64,000 bases of DNA from Pseudodesulfovibrio tunisiensis (GTDB taxonomy: Bacteria > Desulfobacterota > Desulfovibrionia > Desulfovibrionales > Desulfovibrionaceae), in NCBI RefSeq assembly GCF_022809775.1, contig NZ_CP094380.1, positions 558,001 through 622,000 of the forward strand, given 5' to 3'. Under the pieces are notes generated by a model, which was not told where the DNA came from, searched no databases, and saw only the letters and a list, made by a program, of their open reading frames with translations. The position numbers and the translations under genes were made by a program. Shown here one piece after another: positions 44,348 to 51,967 of the stretch; the first letter of the stretch is position 1, and every line of letters starts with the position of its first letter.

Positions 44348-45568
44348 ATGTTTGAAGCCCTTGGGCATATCCCTGCCGGTGAAATCCGGCGCAGGCAGGA
44401 TGCCGTGCGGCACCATCTTGCGGACGTTGCGCCGGAAGCCGGTGGCATTCTCGTGTTTTCCCGTCTCAACATCTACTACCTTACGGGAACGTTGGGGCAG
44501 GGCGTATTGTGGCTGCCTCTGGATTCCGCCCCCGTGCTTCTCGTGCGCAAGGGGCTGGACAGGGCAAGGCTGGAGTCGCCGCTCGAGCATATCCATTCCT
44601 ACAAGTCCTATTCCCAGATGCCGGGCCTGTGCGCGGATGCGGGCAGTCCGTTGCCCCATACCGTGGCCGTGGTCATGGCCGGGTTGAGCTGGCAGCTCGG
44701 GCAGCTTCTGGAACGCAAGCTTGCCGACAGGAAATTCGTGCCCGGCGACCATGCCGTGGCCTTGGCCAAGATGATCAAGTCCGAATGGGAACTGGACATT
44801 CTGCGGACCTGCGGCAAGCTCCATCACGAGGCCCTGTGCGAGATGCTGCCGGGCATGCTGCATCCGGGCATGACCGAACGCGAGATTTCCCACAAGTCGT
44901 GGGAGGTGTTTTTCGCCAAGGGGCATCAGGGCATGCTGCGCATGCAGGCGCATGGGGAGGAATGTTTTCTGGGGCATGTCTCGGCAGGTGATTCCGGCAA
45001 TTATCCCAGTTCGTTCAATGGCCCCTTGGGATTGCGGGGCGAACATCCCGCCGTCCCGTTCATGGGACATGCCGCCAAGGTCTGGCAGCCGAAAGAACCG
45101 CTCATGCTGGACATCGGTTTTCAGATCGACGGATACCAGACGGACAAGACGCAGGCATATTGGTCCGGCCCTGAATCGTCGATCCCGGACGAGGTGCGCC
45201 GCGCCCATGAGTTTTGCGTGGAGATGCAGAATCGGACCGCGGAACATGCCAAACCCGGGGTCACGCCCGCCGAGCTGTATGCCTATTGCATCGAACAGGC
45301 GCGAAAGCGTGGTTTTGCCGAAGGCTTCATGGGGCTCGGCGACAACAAGGTTCCCTTCATCGGCCATGGCATAGGCTTGACCGTGGATGAGTTTCCGCCC
45401 CTGGCTGCCGGGTTCGACATGCCGTTGCAGGAAGGCATGGCGCTTGCCTTGGAACCCAAGCAGGGCATTCCGGGAGTCGGCATGGTCGGGGTCGAGAATA
45501 CCTACGAAGTAACGGCCTCCGGTGCCAGATGCATTTCCGGGGATCGTTACGAGATGATCTGCGTGTGA
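44348..45568 (+). CDS. M24-family metallopeptidase (Xaa-Pro aminopeptidase-like)
   Basis: A 406-residue cytoplasmic peptidase/creatinase-fold protein: N-terminal creatinase domain (VFSRLNIYYLTGTLGQG), C-terminal pita-bread domain with metal ligands in LDIGFQIDGYQTDKT, FIGHGIGLTVDE, LALEPKQG and GVENTYEV. ATG 44348 has AAAGGAG upstream. Single gene, divergent from the CoA-binding gene. Confidence 0.9.
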   Translation: MFEALGHIPAGEIRRRQDAVRHHLADVAPEAGGILVFSRLNIYYLTGTLGQGVLWLPLDSAPVLLVRKGLDRARLESPLEHIHSYKSYSQMPGLCADAGSPLPHTVAVVMAGLSWQLGQLLERKLADRKFVPGDHAVALAKMIKSEWELDILRTCGKLHHEALCEMLPGMLHPGMTEREISHKSWEVFFAKGHQGMLRMQAHGEECFLGHVSAGDSGNYPSSFNGPLGLRGEHPAVPFMGHAAKVWQPKEPLMLDIGFQIDGYQTDKTQAYWSGPESSIPDEVRRAHEFCVEMQNRTAEHAKPGVTPAELYAYCIEQARKRGFAEGFMGLGDNKVPFIGHGIGLTVDEFPPLAAGFDMPLQEGMALALEPKQGIPGVGMVGVENTYEVTASGARCISGDRYEMICV

Positions 45569-45586
45569 TTTCGCTTGTGAAAATGC

Positions 45587-45621
45587 AAAGGTCCCGACAG
45601 TCTTGGCTGTCGGGGCCTTTT
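45587..45621. terminator. Bidirectional terminator, peptidase and alcohol dehydrogenase genes
   Basis: AAAGGTCCCGACAG (45587-45600), loop TCTTGG, CTGTCGGGGCCTTT (45607-45620), one wobble pair, T and A tracts at the two ends. It separates convergent genes. Confidence 0.85.
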
Positions 45622-45643
45622 ATTCCGATTCGAGCGGCGAAGC

Positions 45644-46834
45644 CTATTCGTATGCCGCTTCATAGATGGCGATGATGTCTTCCCTGGTCATTTCCACCGG
45701 GGTCGAATTGAAGAGTTTGCCCATGGTGCCCAAGGCGCAGTCCGCCATGGCCGGGAATTCGTCGGGCGTGATGCCGTAGTCGGACATTCTGAGCGAATCG
45801 AGTCCAGTCCCTTCAAGCAGGCGGTCCAGAGCTTCCAGAAACGCCGGGCCGAACTGATCGGCCGGAATGTCCTCTTCAAGGCTGGTGCCCATTGTCAGGG
45901 CCAGATCGCCCAGACGCTCCTCTCCGCGTGAGGCCAGAAATGCGAAGTACGAGCGGGACAGCATGGCAAGGCCCGCACCGTGCGGCAGCTCCGGGTGGAA
46001 TGCGGACAGGGCATGTTCCAGAGAGTGCTGGGAAATGCACGAGGAATAGGTCTCGCACAGCCCTGCGGCTGTGCTGGCCCACGCCATGACCGTGCGTGCT
46101 TCGAGGTTGCTTCCGTCAGCCACGGCCTCGGGCAGGGTGTTGGCAATCAGGTGCACGGCTTCAAGGGAAAGGGCATCGCTGGCAGGCTGGCGGCGGATCG
46201 AGAGGTACGCCTCGGCCGCATGACAGAATGCGTCGAATCCGGTGTACGCAGTCTGGGATTTGGGCACGGACAGCATGAGCTTGGGGTCCACGATGGACAG
46301 GGTGGGGAAGGTGGAATCGTTGCCCCAGCCGATTTTTTCCTGCGAGCCGGTTCTGCTGATCACGGTCCAGGGATCGGCCTCGGTGCCGGTTCCTGCCGTG
46401 GTCGGGATGGCCACGATGGGCAGGGCCGGGTGTTCCGGGGTTTTCATTTTTCCCGTGCCTTCGATCATGTAGTCCCAGTACTGTCCGGAATTGGCCGCCA
46501 GCAGGGCAATGGCCTTGGCCGAATCAATGGTGGAACCGCCGCCCAGACCGACAATGAAATTCACGTCGTTTTCCCGGGCGATGGCAGCGGCTTCCTCCAC
46601 CTGTTCGCTCTCCGGGTTGGGTTTGATTTTGTCATAGACAAGGGAAGCGACTCCCTGTTTGGCCAGCATGCCCTGAACTCGGGCCAGATAGCCGAGTTTC
46701 AGCATGATGCCGGATTCACCGATCACGATCATGGCCTTGTTGCCGCGCGGCAGATGGGGCGTTTCGCTGAGTTCATCCAGTTTGTCCGGCCCGAAGAGCA
46801 GGCGGGTGGGCATGTAGTATTGGAAGTTGAGCAT
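45644..46834 (-). CDS. Iron-containing alcohol dehydrogenase
   Basis: A 396-residue group III dehydrogenase: NAD loop FIVGLGGGSTIDSAKAIA, and metal ligands with HAAEAYLS, CISQHSLEHALSAFHPELPHGAG. It interconverts alcohols and aldehydes or ketones; the substrate is unknown. ATG 46834 has AGGAG upstream; the longer upstream frame is inside dsbD's end. It follows dsbD by 10 bases. Confidence 0.92.
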   Translation of the reverse strand: MLNFQYYMPTRLLFGPDKLDELSETPHLPRGNKAMIVIGESGIMLKLGYLARVQGMLAKQGVASLVYDKIKPNPESEQVEEAAAIARENDVNFIVGLGGGSTIDSAKAIALLAANSGQYWDYMIEGTGKMKTPEHPALPIVAIPTTAGTGTEADPWTVISRTGSQEKIGWGNDSTFPTLSIVDPKLMLSVPKSQTAYTGFDAFCHAAEAYLSIRRQPASDALSLEAVHLIANTLPEAVADGSNLEARTVMAWASTAAGLCETYSSCISQHSLEHALSAFHPELPHGAGLAMLSRSYFAFLASRGEERLGDLALTMGTSLEEDIPADQFGPAFLEALDRLLEGTGLDSLRMSDYGITPDEFPAMADCALGTMGKLFNSTPVEMTREDIIAIYEAAYE

Positions 46835-46844
46835 GGCGTTCTCC

Positions 46845-48698
46845 TTATTTCCCGGGCTTGTCCCATGATTCAAGGGCGTTTTCAAGCTGCGTTTTCGTAA
46901 ACAGGTCGCGCAGCACAAGGGGGCGGTCCGCAGCAGGGCCGGTGCCAAACACTGCGGCCATGGGGATGCTGGAGCCGCCAAGGGCCTTGAGCAGGGCTTC
47001 GGCATCCGGATTGCGTTCGGTCAGGTCCGCCTTGATGAAGCGGATGTCATATTGCCGTTTCCAGTGACGCACGTTGTCCGGCGTCAGGACCGTGGCTTCC
47101 AGCAGCTTGCAGGTGGGGCACCAGTCTGCCGTGAAATCCACGAACAGGACTTCACTGCCCAGTTGCTGGTTGAATGCTTTCGTGTCGAAGGGGTCCCACG
47201 GCTGCGATTGGTCGGCAGGGGCAAAGGTCCATGCCAGACAAAGTCCGGCAAGGCATGCGCCTGTCAGTCGAAGTTTCCAGACATTGCGTGCCGTGCGCGC
47301 CGCCATGGAACGTTTCCAGAGCCAGATCGCGCAGGCAATGCCCCATGTTGGCACCAGAAAAAGCAGGGTCCGGCTGCCGAGGGCAAGGGAAACAAGATAG
47401 AAGCCCGTGGCCAGCAGAAAGAACGCGATCCCCTTTTCCACGAATTCGATCCATGGTCCGGGCCGTGGCAGGAAGCGGGAAAGGCCGGGAAATATCGTCA
47501 TCAGCAGGTACGGCGAGGCCATGCCCGCGCCAATGGCGAGAAAGACCACCGTGACCACGAACGGCTGCTGCAGCAGGGCCCAGCTCAGGACGCCGCCGAG
47601 AAACGGACCGCTGCACGGCGTGGCCAGCAGCGTGGTGAGCATGCCCGTGAAAAAGGCCTGTGATCGGGGCGAAGTCGCCTTGGAACCGAACTTGAGGTCG
47701 ATGACGGGCAGATGGAACAGGCCGAACAGGCTGGCGCTCAGGGCAAGTATGATGCCTGCCACGGCCAGCACGAGCCAGCGGTTCTGGAAAAAGGCTCCCC
47801 ATGCCTGTCCAGTCAGGCCCAGCGTCAGCGCAAGAACGGAAAAGAAACAGAGTACCCCCAGCGCAAAGAAAATGTTGTGTTCGCGGAAAAGGCGTTGCCG
47901 TTCCTTTTCGTCCTGTTCGGACGAAGCCGACAGAATGGCGGACAGTTTGAGGCTGACTACGGGAAGCACGCAGGGCATGACGTTGAGAATCAGCCCTGCG
48001 ATCAGACCGAGAAGAATGGCGGTGATCAGGTCGCTGACTTCCAGTCCCGGGACAAGATAGCGCGGTTCGAAATTCCACTGGGCATTTTCGCTTGTCGAGG
48101 GGATTTCGGGAGAGGAGGCTCTTGTTGCTTCCAGCGGTGTTGTTGCGGCTATCTGTCGATATTTTTCCCACCATGGCTGGTCACTTGCCTTGAGCAAGGG
48201 GGAAGCGTTTTTCGAACCATTCCAGACAAGGTCGACGCTGGCCGGGAGGCAGGTGGTTGCGGAGCAGAGCAGCAGGTCCAGCGTTGCGGTTACGAATTCA
48301 ACGCCGCTGGGCAGGGGAATGAAAAGCCGTGTACCGGATTCATAGGTGTTGATGGTCTGGGTCGTGTTGAACGGGTCGATCTTGCTTTTGCCCTCGGGAT
48401 AGAGCGTGCCGATTGCCTTGCCCGAGGTTGCGTCGGAAACGGCAAGCCGTGTGGGTTTTCCCATGCCGCCGGGATTGTGGGCATAGGTATACCAGCCCTG
48501 ATCCATTTTCAGCGTCAGGGTGAGAAGTCTTTCCGCTTTGTTCTCCAGTCGCTGTGCTTGATCCTCGGGCAGGGAGAATACCGAAAATCGCGTGTGCAGG
48601 GGCAGGTCTCCTGCTGTGGAGGGCGTGACTGCGCCAAGCGTGGTTGCGAGTAGAAAAAGGATTGGAAAACTAATGAGTAGGGCGTTTTTTCGGGTCAT
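46845..48698 (-). CDS. dsbD: Thiol:disulfide interchange protein DsbD
   Basis: A 617-residue inner-membrane protein. Signal peptide (LLISFPILFLLATTLGAV), N-terminal periplasmic domain with the cysteine pair in LLLCSATTCLPAS, eight-helix membrane domain (VMPCVLPVVSLK and LATPCSGPFLGG carry the two cysteines), and a C-terminal thioredoxin domain with DFTADWCPTCKLLEATV. It carries electrons from cytoplasmic thioredoxin to the periplasm for disulfide and cytochrome c maturation. Start Met at 48698 is chosen from the signal peptide; no strong ribosome binding site is seen. Confidence 0.93.
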   Translation of the reverse strand: MTRKNALLISFPILFLLATTLGAVTPSTAGDLPLHTRFSVFSLPEDQAQRLENKAERLLTLTLKMDQGWYTYAHNPGGMGKPTRLAVSDATSGKAIGTLYPEGKSKIDPFNTTQTINTYESGTRLFIPLPSGVEFVTATLDLLLCSATTCLPASVDLVWNGSKNASPLLKASDQPWWEKYRQIAATTPLEATRASSPEIPSTSENAQWNFEPRYLVPGLEVSDLITAILLGLIAGLILNVMPCVLPVVSLKLSAILSASSEQDEKERQRLFREHNIFFALGVLCFFSVLALTLGLTGQAWGAFFQNRWLVLAVAGIILALSASLFGLFHLPVIDLKFGSKATSPRSQAFFTGMLTTLLATPCSGPFLGGVLSWALLQQPFVVTVVFLAIGAGMASPYLLMTIFPGLSRFLPRPGPWIEFVEKGIAFFLLATGFYLVSLALGSRTLLFLVPTWGIACAIWLWKRSMAARTARNVWKLRLTGACLAGLCLAWTFAPADQSQPWDPFDTKAFNQQLGSEVLFVDFTADWCPTCKLLEATVLTPDNVRHWKRQYDIRFIKADLTERNPDAEALLKALGGSSIPMAAVFGTGPAADRPLVLRDLFTKTQLENALESWDKPGK

Positions 48699-48732
48699 GA
48701 GCAAAATCTGTTTTTTTTTGAAAATATGTTGT

Positions 48733-48759
48733 TGACAACCAGAGGCGGAATATATAGAA
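48733..48759 (+). promoter_or_regulatory. Promoter of tRNA-Lys copy 1
   Basis: TTGACA (48733-48738), then TATAGA (48754-48759) at 15 bases, 37 bases before the tRNA. Confidence 0.65.
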
Positions 48760-48795
48760 AACTCCTCGTCGCACGGCAACGTCGGCACCCCGACT

Positions 48796-48871
48796 GGGTC
48801 ACTAGCTCAATTGGCAGAGCAGCGGACTCTTAATCCGGAGGTTCAAGGTTCGATTCCTTGGTGACCCACCA
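48796..48871 (+). tRNA. tRNA-Lys (anticodon CTT), copy 1
   Basis: A 76-base cloverleaf: acceptor GGGTCAC/GTGACCC, anticodon loop CTCTTAA (anticodon CTT), T-loop TTCGATT, encoded CCA. Confidence 0.95.
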
Positions 48872-48881
48872 GTCAATACAA

Positions 48882-48911
48882 GGGGCTAGGCTATCAGTCT
48901 AGCCCCTTTTT
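48882..48911 (+). terminator. Terminator of tRNA-Lys copy 1
   Basis: GGGGCTAG (48882-48889) / CTAGCCCC (48899-48906), followed by TTTTT. Confidence 0.85.
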
Positions 48912-48973
48912 CATGGTCTCGCCAGAGAGGTTTGCCGGAAAGCAGAAAAAATCATTTTGGCCGGGATTTTTGT

Positions 48974-49002
48974 TTGACATTTCCGGGCGGAGTAAATAAA
49001 CC
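48974..49002 (+). promoter_or_regulatory. Promoter of tRNA-Lys copy 2
   Basis: TTGACA (48974-48979), 17-bp spacer, TAAACC (48997-49002); other TA-rich -10 choices overlap. Confidence 0.55.
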
Positions 49003-49036
49003 CCTCTTCGTCGCACGGCAACGGCGACACCCGACT

Positions 49037-49112
49037 GGGTCACTAGCTCAATTGGCAGAGCAGCGGACTCTTAATCCGGAGGTTCAAGGTTCGATTCCTT
49101 GGTGACCCACCA
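49037..49112 (+). tRNA. tRNA-Lys (anticodon CTT), copy 2
   Basis: Identical in sequence to the copy at 48796-48871, with CCA encoded. Confidence 0.95.
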
Positions 49113-49123
49113 GTCAATGACAA

Positions 49124-49153
49124 GGGGCCAGACAGCAGTCTGGCCCCCTTTTT
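49124..49153 (+). terminator. Terminator of tRNA-Lys copy 2
   Basis: GGGGCCAGAC (49124-49133), loop AGCA, GTCTGGCCCC (49138-49147), C, TTTTT. Confidence 0.85.
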
Positions 49154-49201
49154 CGTTTTTGGGAAGAAAAAAGTAAAAATCAAATTAATTGCGATTTTTG
49201 T

Positions 49202-49230
49202 TTGACATTTCCGGGCGGAGTAAATAAATC
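49202..49230 (+). promoter_or_regulatory. Promoter of tRNA-Lys copy 3
   Basis: TTGACA (49202-49207) and TA-rich -10 area as in copy 2, base for base nearly the same. Confidence 0.55.
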
Positions 49231-49264
49231 CCTCTTTGTCGCACGGCAACGGCGACACCCGACT

Positions 49265-49340
49265 GGGTCACTAGCTCAATTGGCAGAGCAGCGGACTCTT
49301 AATCCGGAGGTTCAAGGTTCGATTCCTTGGTGACCCACCA
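49265..49340 (+). tRNA. tRNA-Lys (anticodon CTT), copy 3
   Basis: Identical to copies 1 and 2, with CCA encoded. Confidence 0.95.
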
Positions 49341-49351
49341 GTCAATGACAA

Positions 49352-49383
49352 GGGGCCAGACAGCAGTCTGGCCCCTTTTTTTT
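49352..49383 (+). terminator. Terminator of tRNA-Lys copy 3
   Basis: GGGGCCAGAC / GTCTGGCCCC hairpin as in copy 2, followed by at least eight T. Confidence 0.85.
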
Positions 49384-49401
49384 GTCGCTGATGGCCGGGA
49401 C

Positions 49402-50781
49402 TCATTTCGTGGGATACCCTGCCCGGCTCCAGGCCAGAAAACCGCCCGCCAGAGCCTGAACATTCCAGAATCCGTGGCGTTGCAGGTAGGATGCCGCGAT
49501 ATTGGAACGGTAGCCGGTCGCGCAATACAGGACATGACTGCCATCCTCGGGCAGGTCGTGCTTGCCTTCGAGGATGTCGGCCAGAGGAATGTGCACGGCT
49601 CCGGGGATTCCGCCTCCCTGAACTTCGGCCGGAGTGCGCACGTCGACAATGCTTTTGGCCTCGCCGTCATCCATCATGCCTTTGAACAGTTGCGCCGTGA
49701 TCTGGGAGAGTCTGTCCACGGGACGGCCGCTGTATACCCACGCCATGATTCCGCCAGTCAGGTACCCGTGAATGTTGTCGTAGCCGATGCGGTGCAGCTC
49801 CGTGGTCATCCGGTCGTAATCCTCCTTGGAATCAACCACCAGAAGCAGGTCGCTTTTCGGATCCACCACCATGCCGACCCAGTTGGCAAGGCTTGGTTCG
49901 AACCCGATGTTGAGTGAACCGGGAATGTGGAAGCCGCTGAAGGCGGCAGCGTCGCGTACGTCCACGACCACGGCCCCGTCGAGGATGCGGGATTCGAACT
50001 GTGCGGGCTCCATGGCTCTGTCCAGCGGACAGCGTTCCAGCAGGGGCGCGCCGTGCGCATTGGTGCCGATGATGTGCGTGAAGCTTTTGGGCCGGGCCGG
50101 GAAATCCTGACTCATGGCATGATGAAATGCCTTGCGGTCCGGAAATCCGAGCATGGGATTGTGGCGTCGCTCAAAGCCCAGAGTGGAGCTGGGCTTGGAA
50201 CTCATGCCCTTGCCGCAGAGAGACCCCATGCCGTGCGCCGGAAAAACCTCCAGATAATCTGGATATTTGGCAAGTTTGCCGTACAGACTGTTGTAGAGGT
50301 TGTCTATCTGTTCATCCAGCTTGGCCTCGCCCACGAGGTCCGGCCTGCCGATGTCCCCCACGAAAAGCACGTCACCGGTCAGGATCATCCACGGTTCGTC
50401 GCCCCGGGATTTGTCCGTCACCAGCAGAGACAGTGCGTCCGGGGTATGTCCCGGCGTGTGCAGAACCTCCAGCCGCGCGTTGCCGATTTCCAGCGTGTCT
50501 CCTTCGCTCAGTTTGGTGAAGGGAAATTCCACGGGCGAGGTGGCATACATCATGATATCGCACCCGACGCGCGAGGCAAGTTCCTGATTGCCGCTCACAT
50601 GGTCGGCATGCACGTGGGTATCGATGACATGGGAAATCCGCATGCCCTGGTCCCGGGAAATATCAAGGTAGTCCTGCACATCGCGTTTGGGGTCCACCAC
50701 GACCATTTCCCGGGCACCCGGGCAGCCTATGACATAGGAAAAACAGCCCAGTCCGGGCGTGACTATCTGCTTGAAGAACAT
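49402..50781 (-). CDS. Persulfide dioxygenase-like metallo-beta-lactamase fold fused to two rhodanese domains
   Basis: A 459-residue cytoplasmic protein. Residues 1 to about 245 are an ETHE1-type beta-lactamase fold with THVHADHVSGN, HTPGHTPDAL, LTGDVLFVGDIGRPD and VFPAHGMGS. Two rhodanese domains follow: about 250-345 (RDAAAFSGFHIPGS), with no cysteine in the active loop (VVDSKED), and about 365-459, with catalytic Cys in LYCATGYRSNIA. ETHE1 enzymes oxidise glutathione persulfide; an anaerobe may use the fold differently. ATG 50781 has GGAGGG. Promoter and palindromic operator lie at 50819-50850. Confidence 0.88.
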   Translation of the reverse strand: MFFKQIVTPGLGCFSYVIGCPGAREMVVVDPKRDVQDYLDISRDQGMRISHVIDTHVHADHVSGNQELASRVGCDIMMYATSPVEFPFTKLSEGDTLEIGNARLEVLHTPGHTPDALSLLVTDKSRGDEPWMILTGDVLFVGDIGRPDLVGEAKLDEQIDNLYNSLYGKLAKYPDYLEVFPAHGMGSLCGKGMSSKPSSTLGFERRHNPMLGFPDRKAFHHAMSQDFPARPKSFTHIIGTNAHGAPLLERCPLDRAMEPAQFESRILDGAVVVDVRDAAAFSGFHIPGSLNIGFEPSLANWVGMVVDPKSDLLLVVDSKEDYDRMTTELHRIGYDNIHGYLTGGIMAWVYSGRPVDRLSQITAQLFKGMMDDGEAKSIVDVRTPAEVQGGGIPGAVHIPLADILEGKHDLPEDGSHVLYCATGYRSNIAASYLQRHGFWNVQALAGGFLAWSRAGYPTK

Positions 50782-50818
50782 GAGATTCCCTCCCTATGGG
50801 GTTGTTGGCTTTTGGAAT

Positions 50819-50850
50819 GAATGAATATCATTCCCGAAAAGGCTGCGCAA
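50819..50850 (-). promoter_or_regulatory. Promoter with overlapping palindromic operator before the persulfide dioxygenase-rhodanese gene
   Basis: On the minus strand TTGCGC (50845-50850), 17-bp spacer, TATTCA (50822-50827). The -10 lies inside a perfect palindrome GAATGA-ATA-TCATTC (50819-50833), and a second GGAATGA half-site begins at 50814. A repressor here would block the promoter. Confidence 0.6.
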
Positions 50851-50875
50851 CCCCATGGGGGGATTCTCGTGGTTT

Positions 50876-51940
50876 CTATTTTCCCAGTTCCTCGGACTTG
50901 CGGGCAAAGCGCTGGGCCAGATCGTCCAGACAATCTGCGGAAACCGCGAATACGGGAAGCTTTTCCGTTTCATCCAGAGTGCGACGGTACGACCACATGG
51001 CGAGGTAGAACAGATCGGTTTCCTCGCAGGAGTGGCAAGCCTGCTTGAGCAGGGTCACGATTTCGGCCTTGATGCGTTCCCGCTGCAGAATGGACTGCTT
51101 CAGGCGTTCTCCGGCATCGCCTGGCTCCTTTTCGTCCGCCAGCAGAGTCTGAAATCTGGCGTTGGCACGTTCCACGGCCTTGGCTGCCTGCAGGTATTTC
51201 CCGGAGAGTTCGGTAAGGGCGGGGTCTTCGGCAATGGTTCGCAAGACGGTCGCCGCCTGTTCCAGACGATGCGCGTTGAGCCGGAACATTGCTGAAGCCT
51301 CGGGTATGTCGAGAACCCGCGTCTGTTTTTTCCCATTCACCACGTATTCGCGATCTTCGCCTGTAGCCATGTTCGCAAGCCGTTCCACGAATGCCGGAGC
51401 GTACTGATCGTACAGGGTGCGCACCATCCTGGGTGTGAAGACATAGTCCAGAATGGCCTGACGCGCCTTGCGAATGTTGTTCTGGTCGACGGCAAATCCC
51501 TGCGGATCGCGCCCGAAGCGGATGTTCATGCCCTTGAAGGAAACAAGGCTTGCAGGCTTGCCATGGCGGGCTTCGGGCTGAAAGCGGTCCAGCACATATG
51601 CGGCGAGGCGGTCGAGGAATTCCAGGGAAACCATGGCGTCCTCACGGACTTCCACCACGGTTTCAACCGGTTCGGGAACGGGTTTTGCCTTGGGAGCCGG
51701 AGCCGGTTCCGGGCTTGGGGTCGCATCCTTGGGTTCCATGGTCGAAGGCGTGTAATCCGGCGTAGCATCCTGACCGTTGGCAACCCAATCAGGAGCCTTG
51801 GGGATTTCCACGGGCGGGGGCGTGACCTCTGCCCTGTGTTCGGGTTGGTCCGTTCCCGGCTTGAAGAGCAGGAATGCGGCTCCGGCAATGAGCATGGCTG
51901 CCGTGGCGGAAAGTATGATTGCTGTAGTGCGGCGATTCAT
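50876..51940 (-). CDS. Membrane-anchored protein of unknown function
   Basis: A 354-residue protein with an N-terminal membrane anchor (TAIILSATAAMLIAGAAFLLF), a long Pro/Glu/Ala-rich linker (about 35-95) and a helical domain (about 100-354) containing a CxxC (QACHSCEETDLFY). The domain should be periplasmic. Not recognised. It follows the Na/Pi cotransporter gene by 27 bases and is probably co-transcribed. Confidence 0.75.
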   Translation of the reverse strand: MNRRTTAIILSATAAMLIAGAAFLLFKPGTDQPEHRAEVTPPPVEIPKAPDWVANGQDATPDYTPSTMEPKDATPSPEPAPAPKAKPVPEPVETVVEVREDAMVSLEFLDRLAAYVLDRFQPEARHGKPASLVSFKGMNIRFGRDPQGFAVDQNNIRKARQAILDYVFTPRMVRTLYDQYAPAFVERLANMATGEDREYVVNGKKQTRVLDIPEASAMFRLNAHRLEQAATVLRTIAEDPALTELSGKYLQAAKAVERANARFQTLLADEKEPGDAGERLKQSILQRERIKAEIVTLLKQACHSCEETDLFYLAMWSYRRTLDETEKLPVFAVSADCLDDLAQRFARKSEELGK

Positions 51941-51967
51941 GTGAAAAGCTCCCGTGTGTCTTGGCCG

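Larger units (their letters stand above)
48733..49383 (+). repeat. Three tandem tRNA-Lys transcription units
   Basis: The unit promoter, leader (CGTCGCACGGCAACG...CGACT), tRNA-Lys, GTCAAT spacer and hairpin is repeated at about 241 and 228 bases. Copies 2 and 3 are almost the same over the whole unit; copy 1 has a diverged promoter and terminator but an identical tRNA. The array looks like recent tandem duplication. Confidence 0.8.

Noticed and set aside
43409..45367. A 652-residue protein running from the YkgJ gene
   Set aside because: Its N-terminal part is antisense to the peptidase gene; family start and overlap place the YkgJ start at 43852.
48733..49383. CRISPR array or phage attachment repeats at the tRNA-Lys cluster
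   Set aside because: The repeats are complete tRNA genes with promoters and terminators, and no integrase or cas gene is near.
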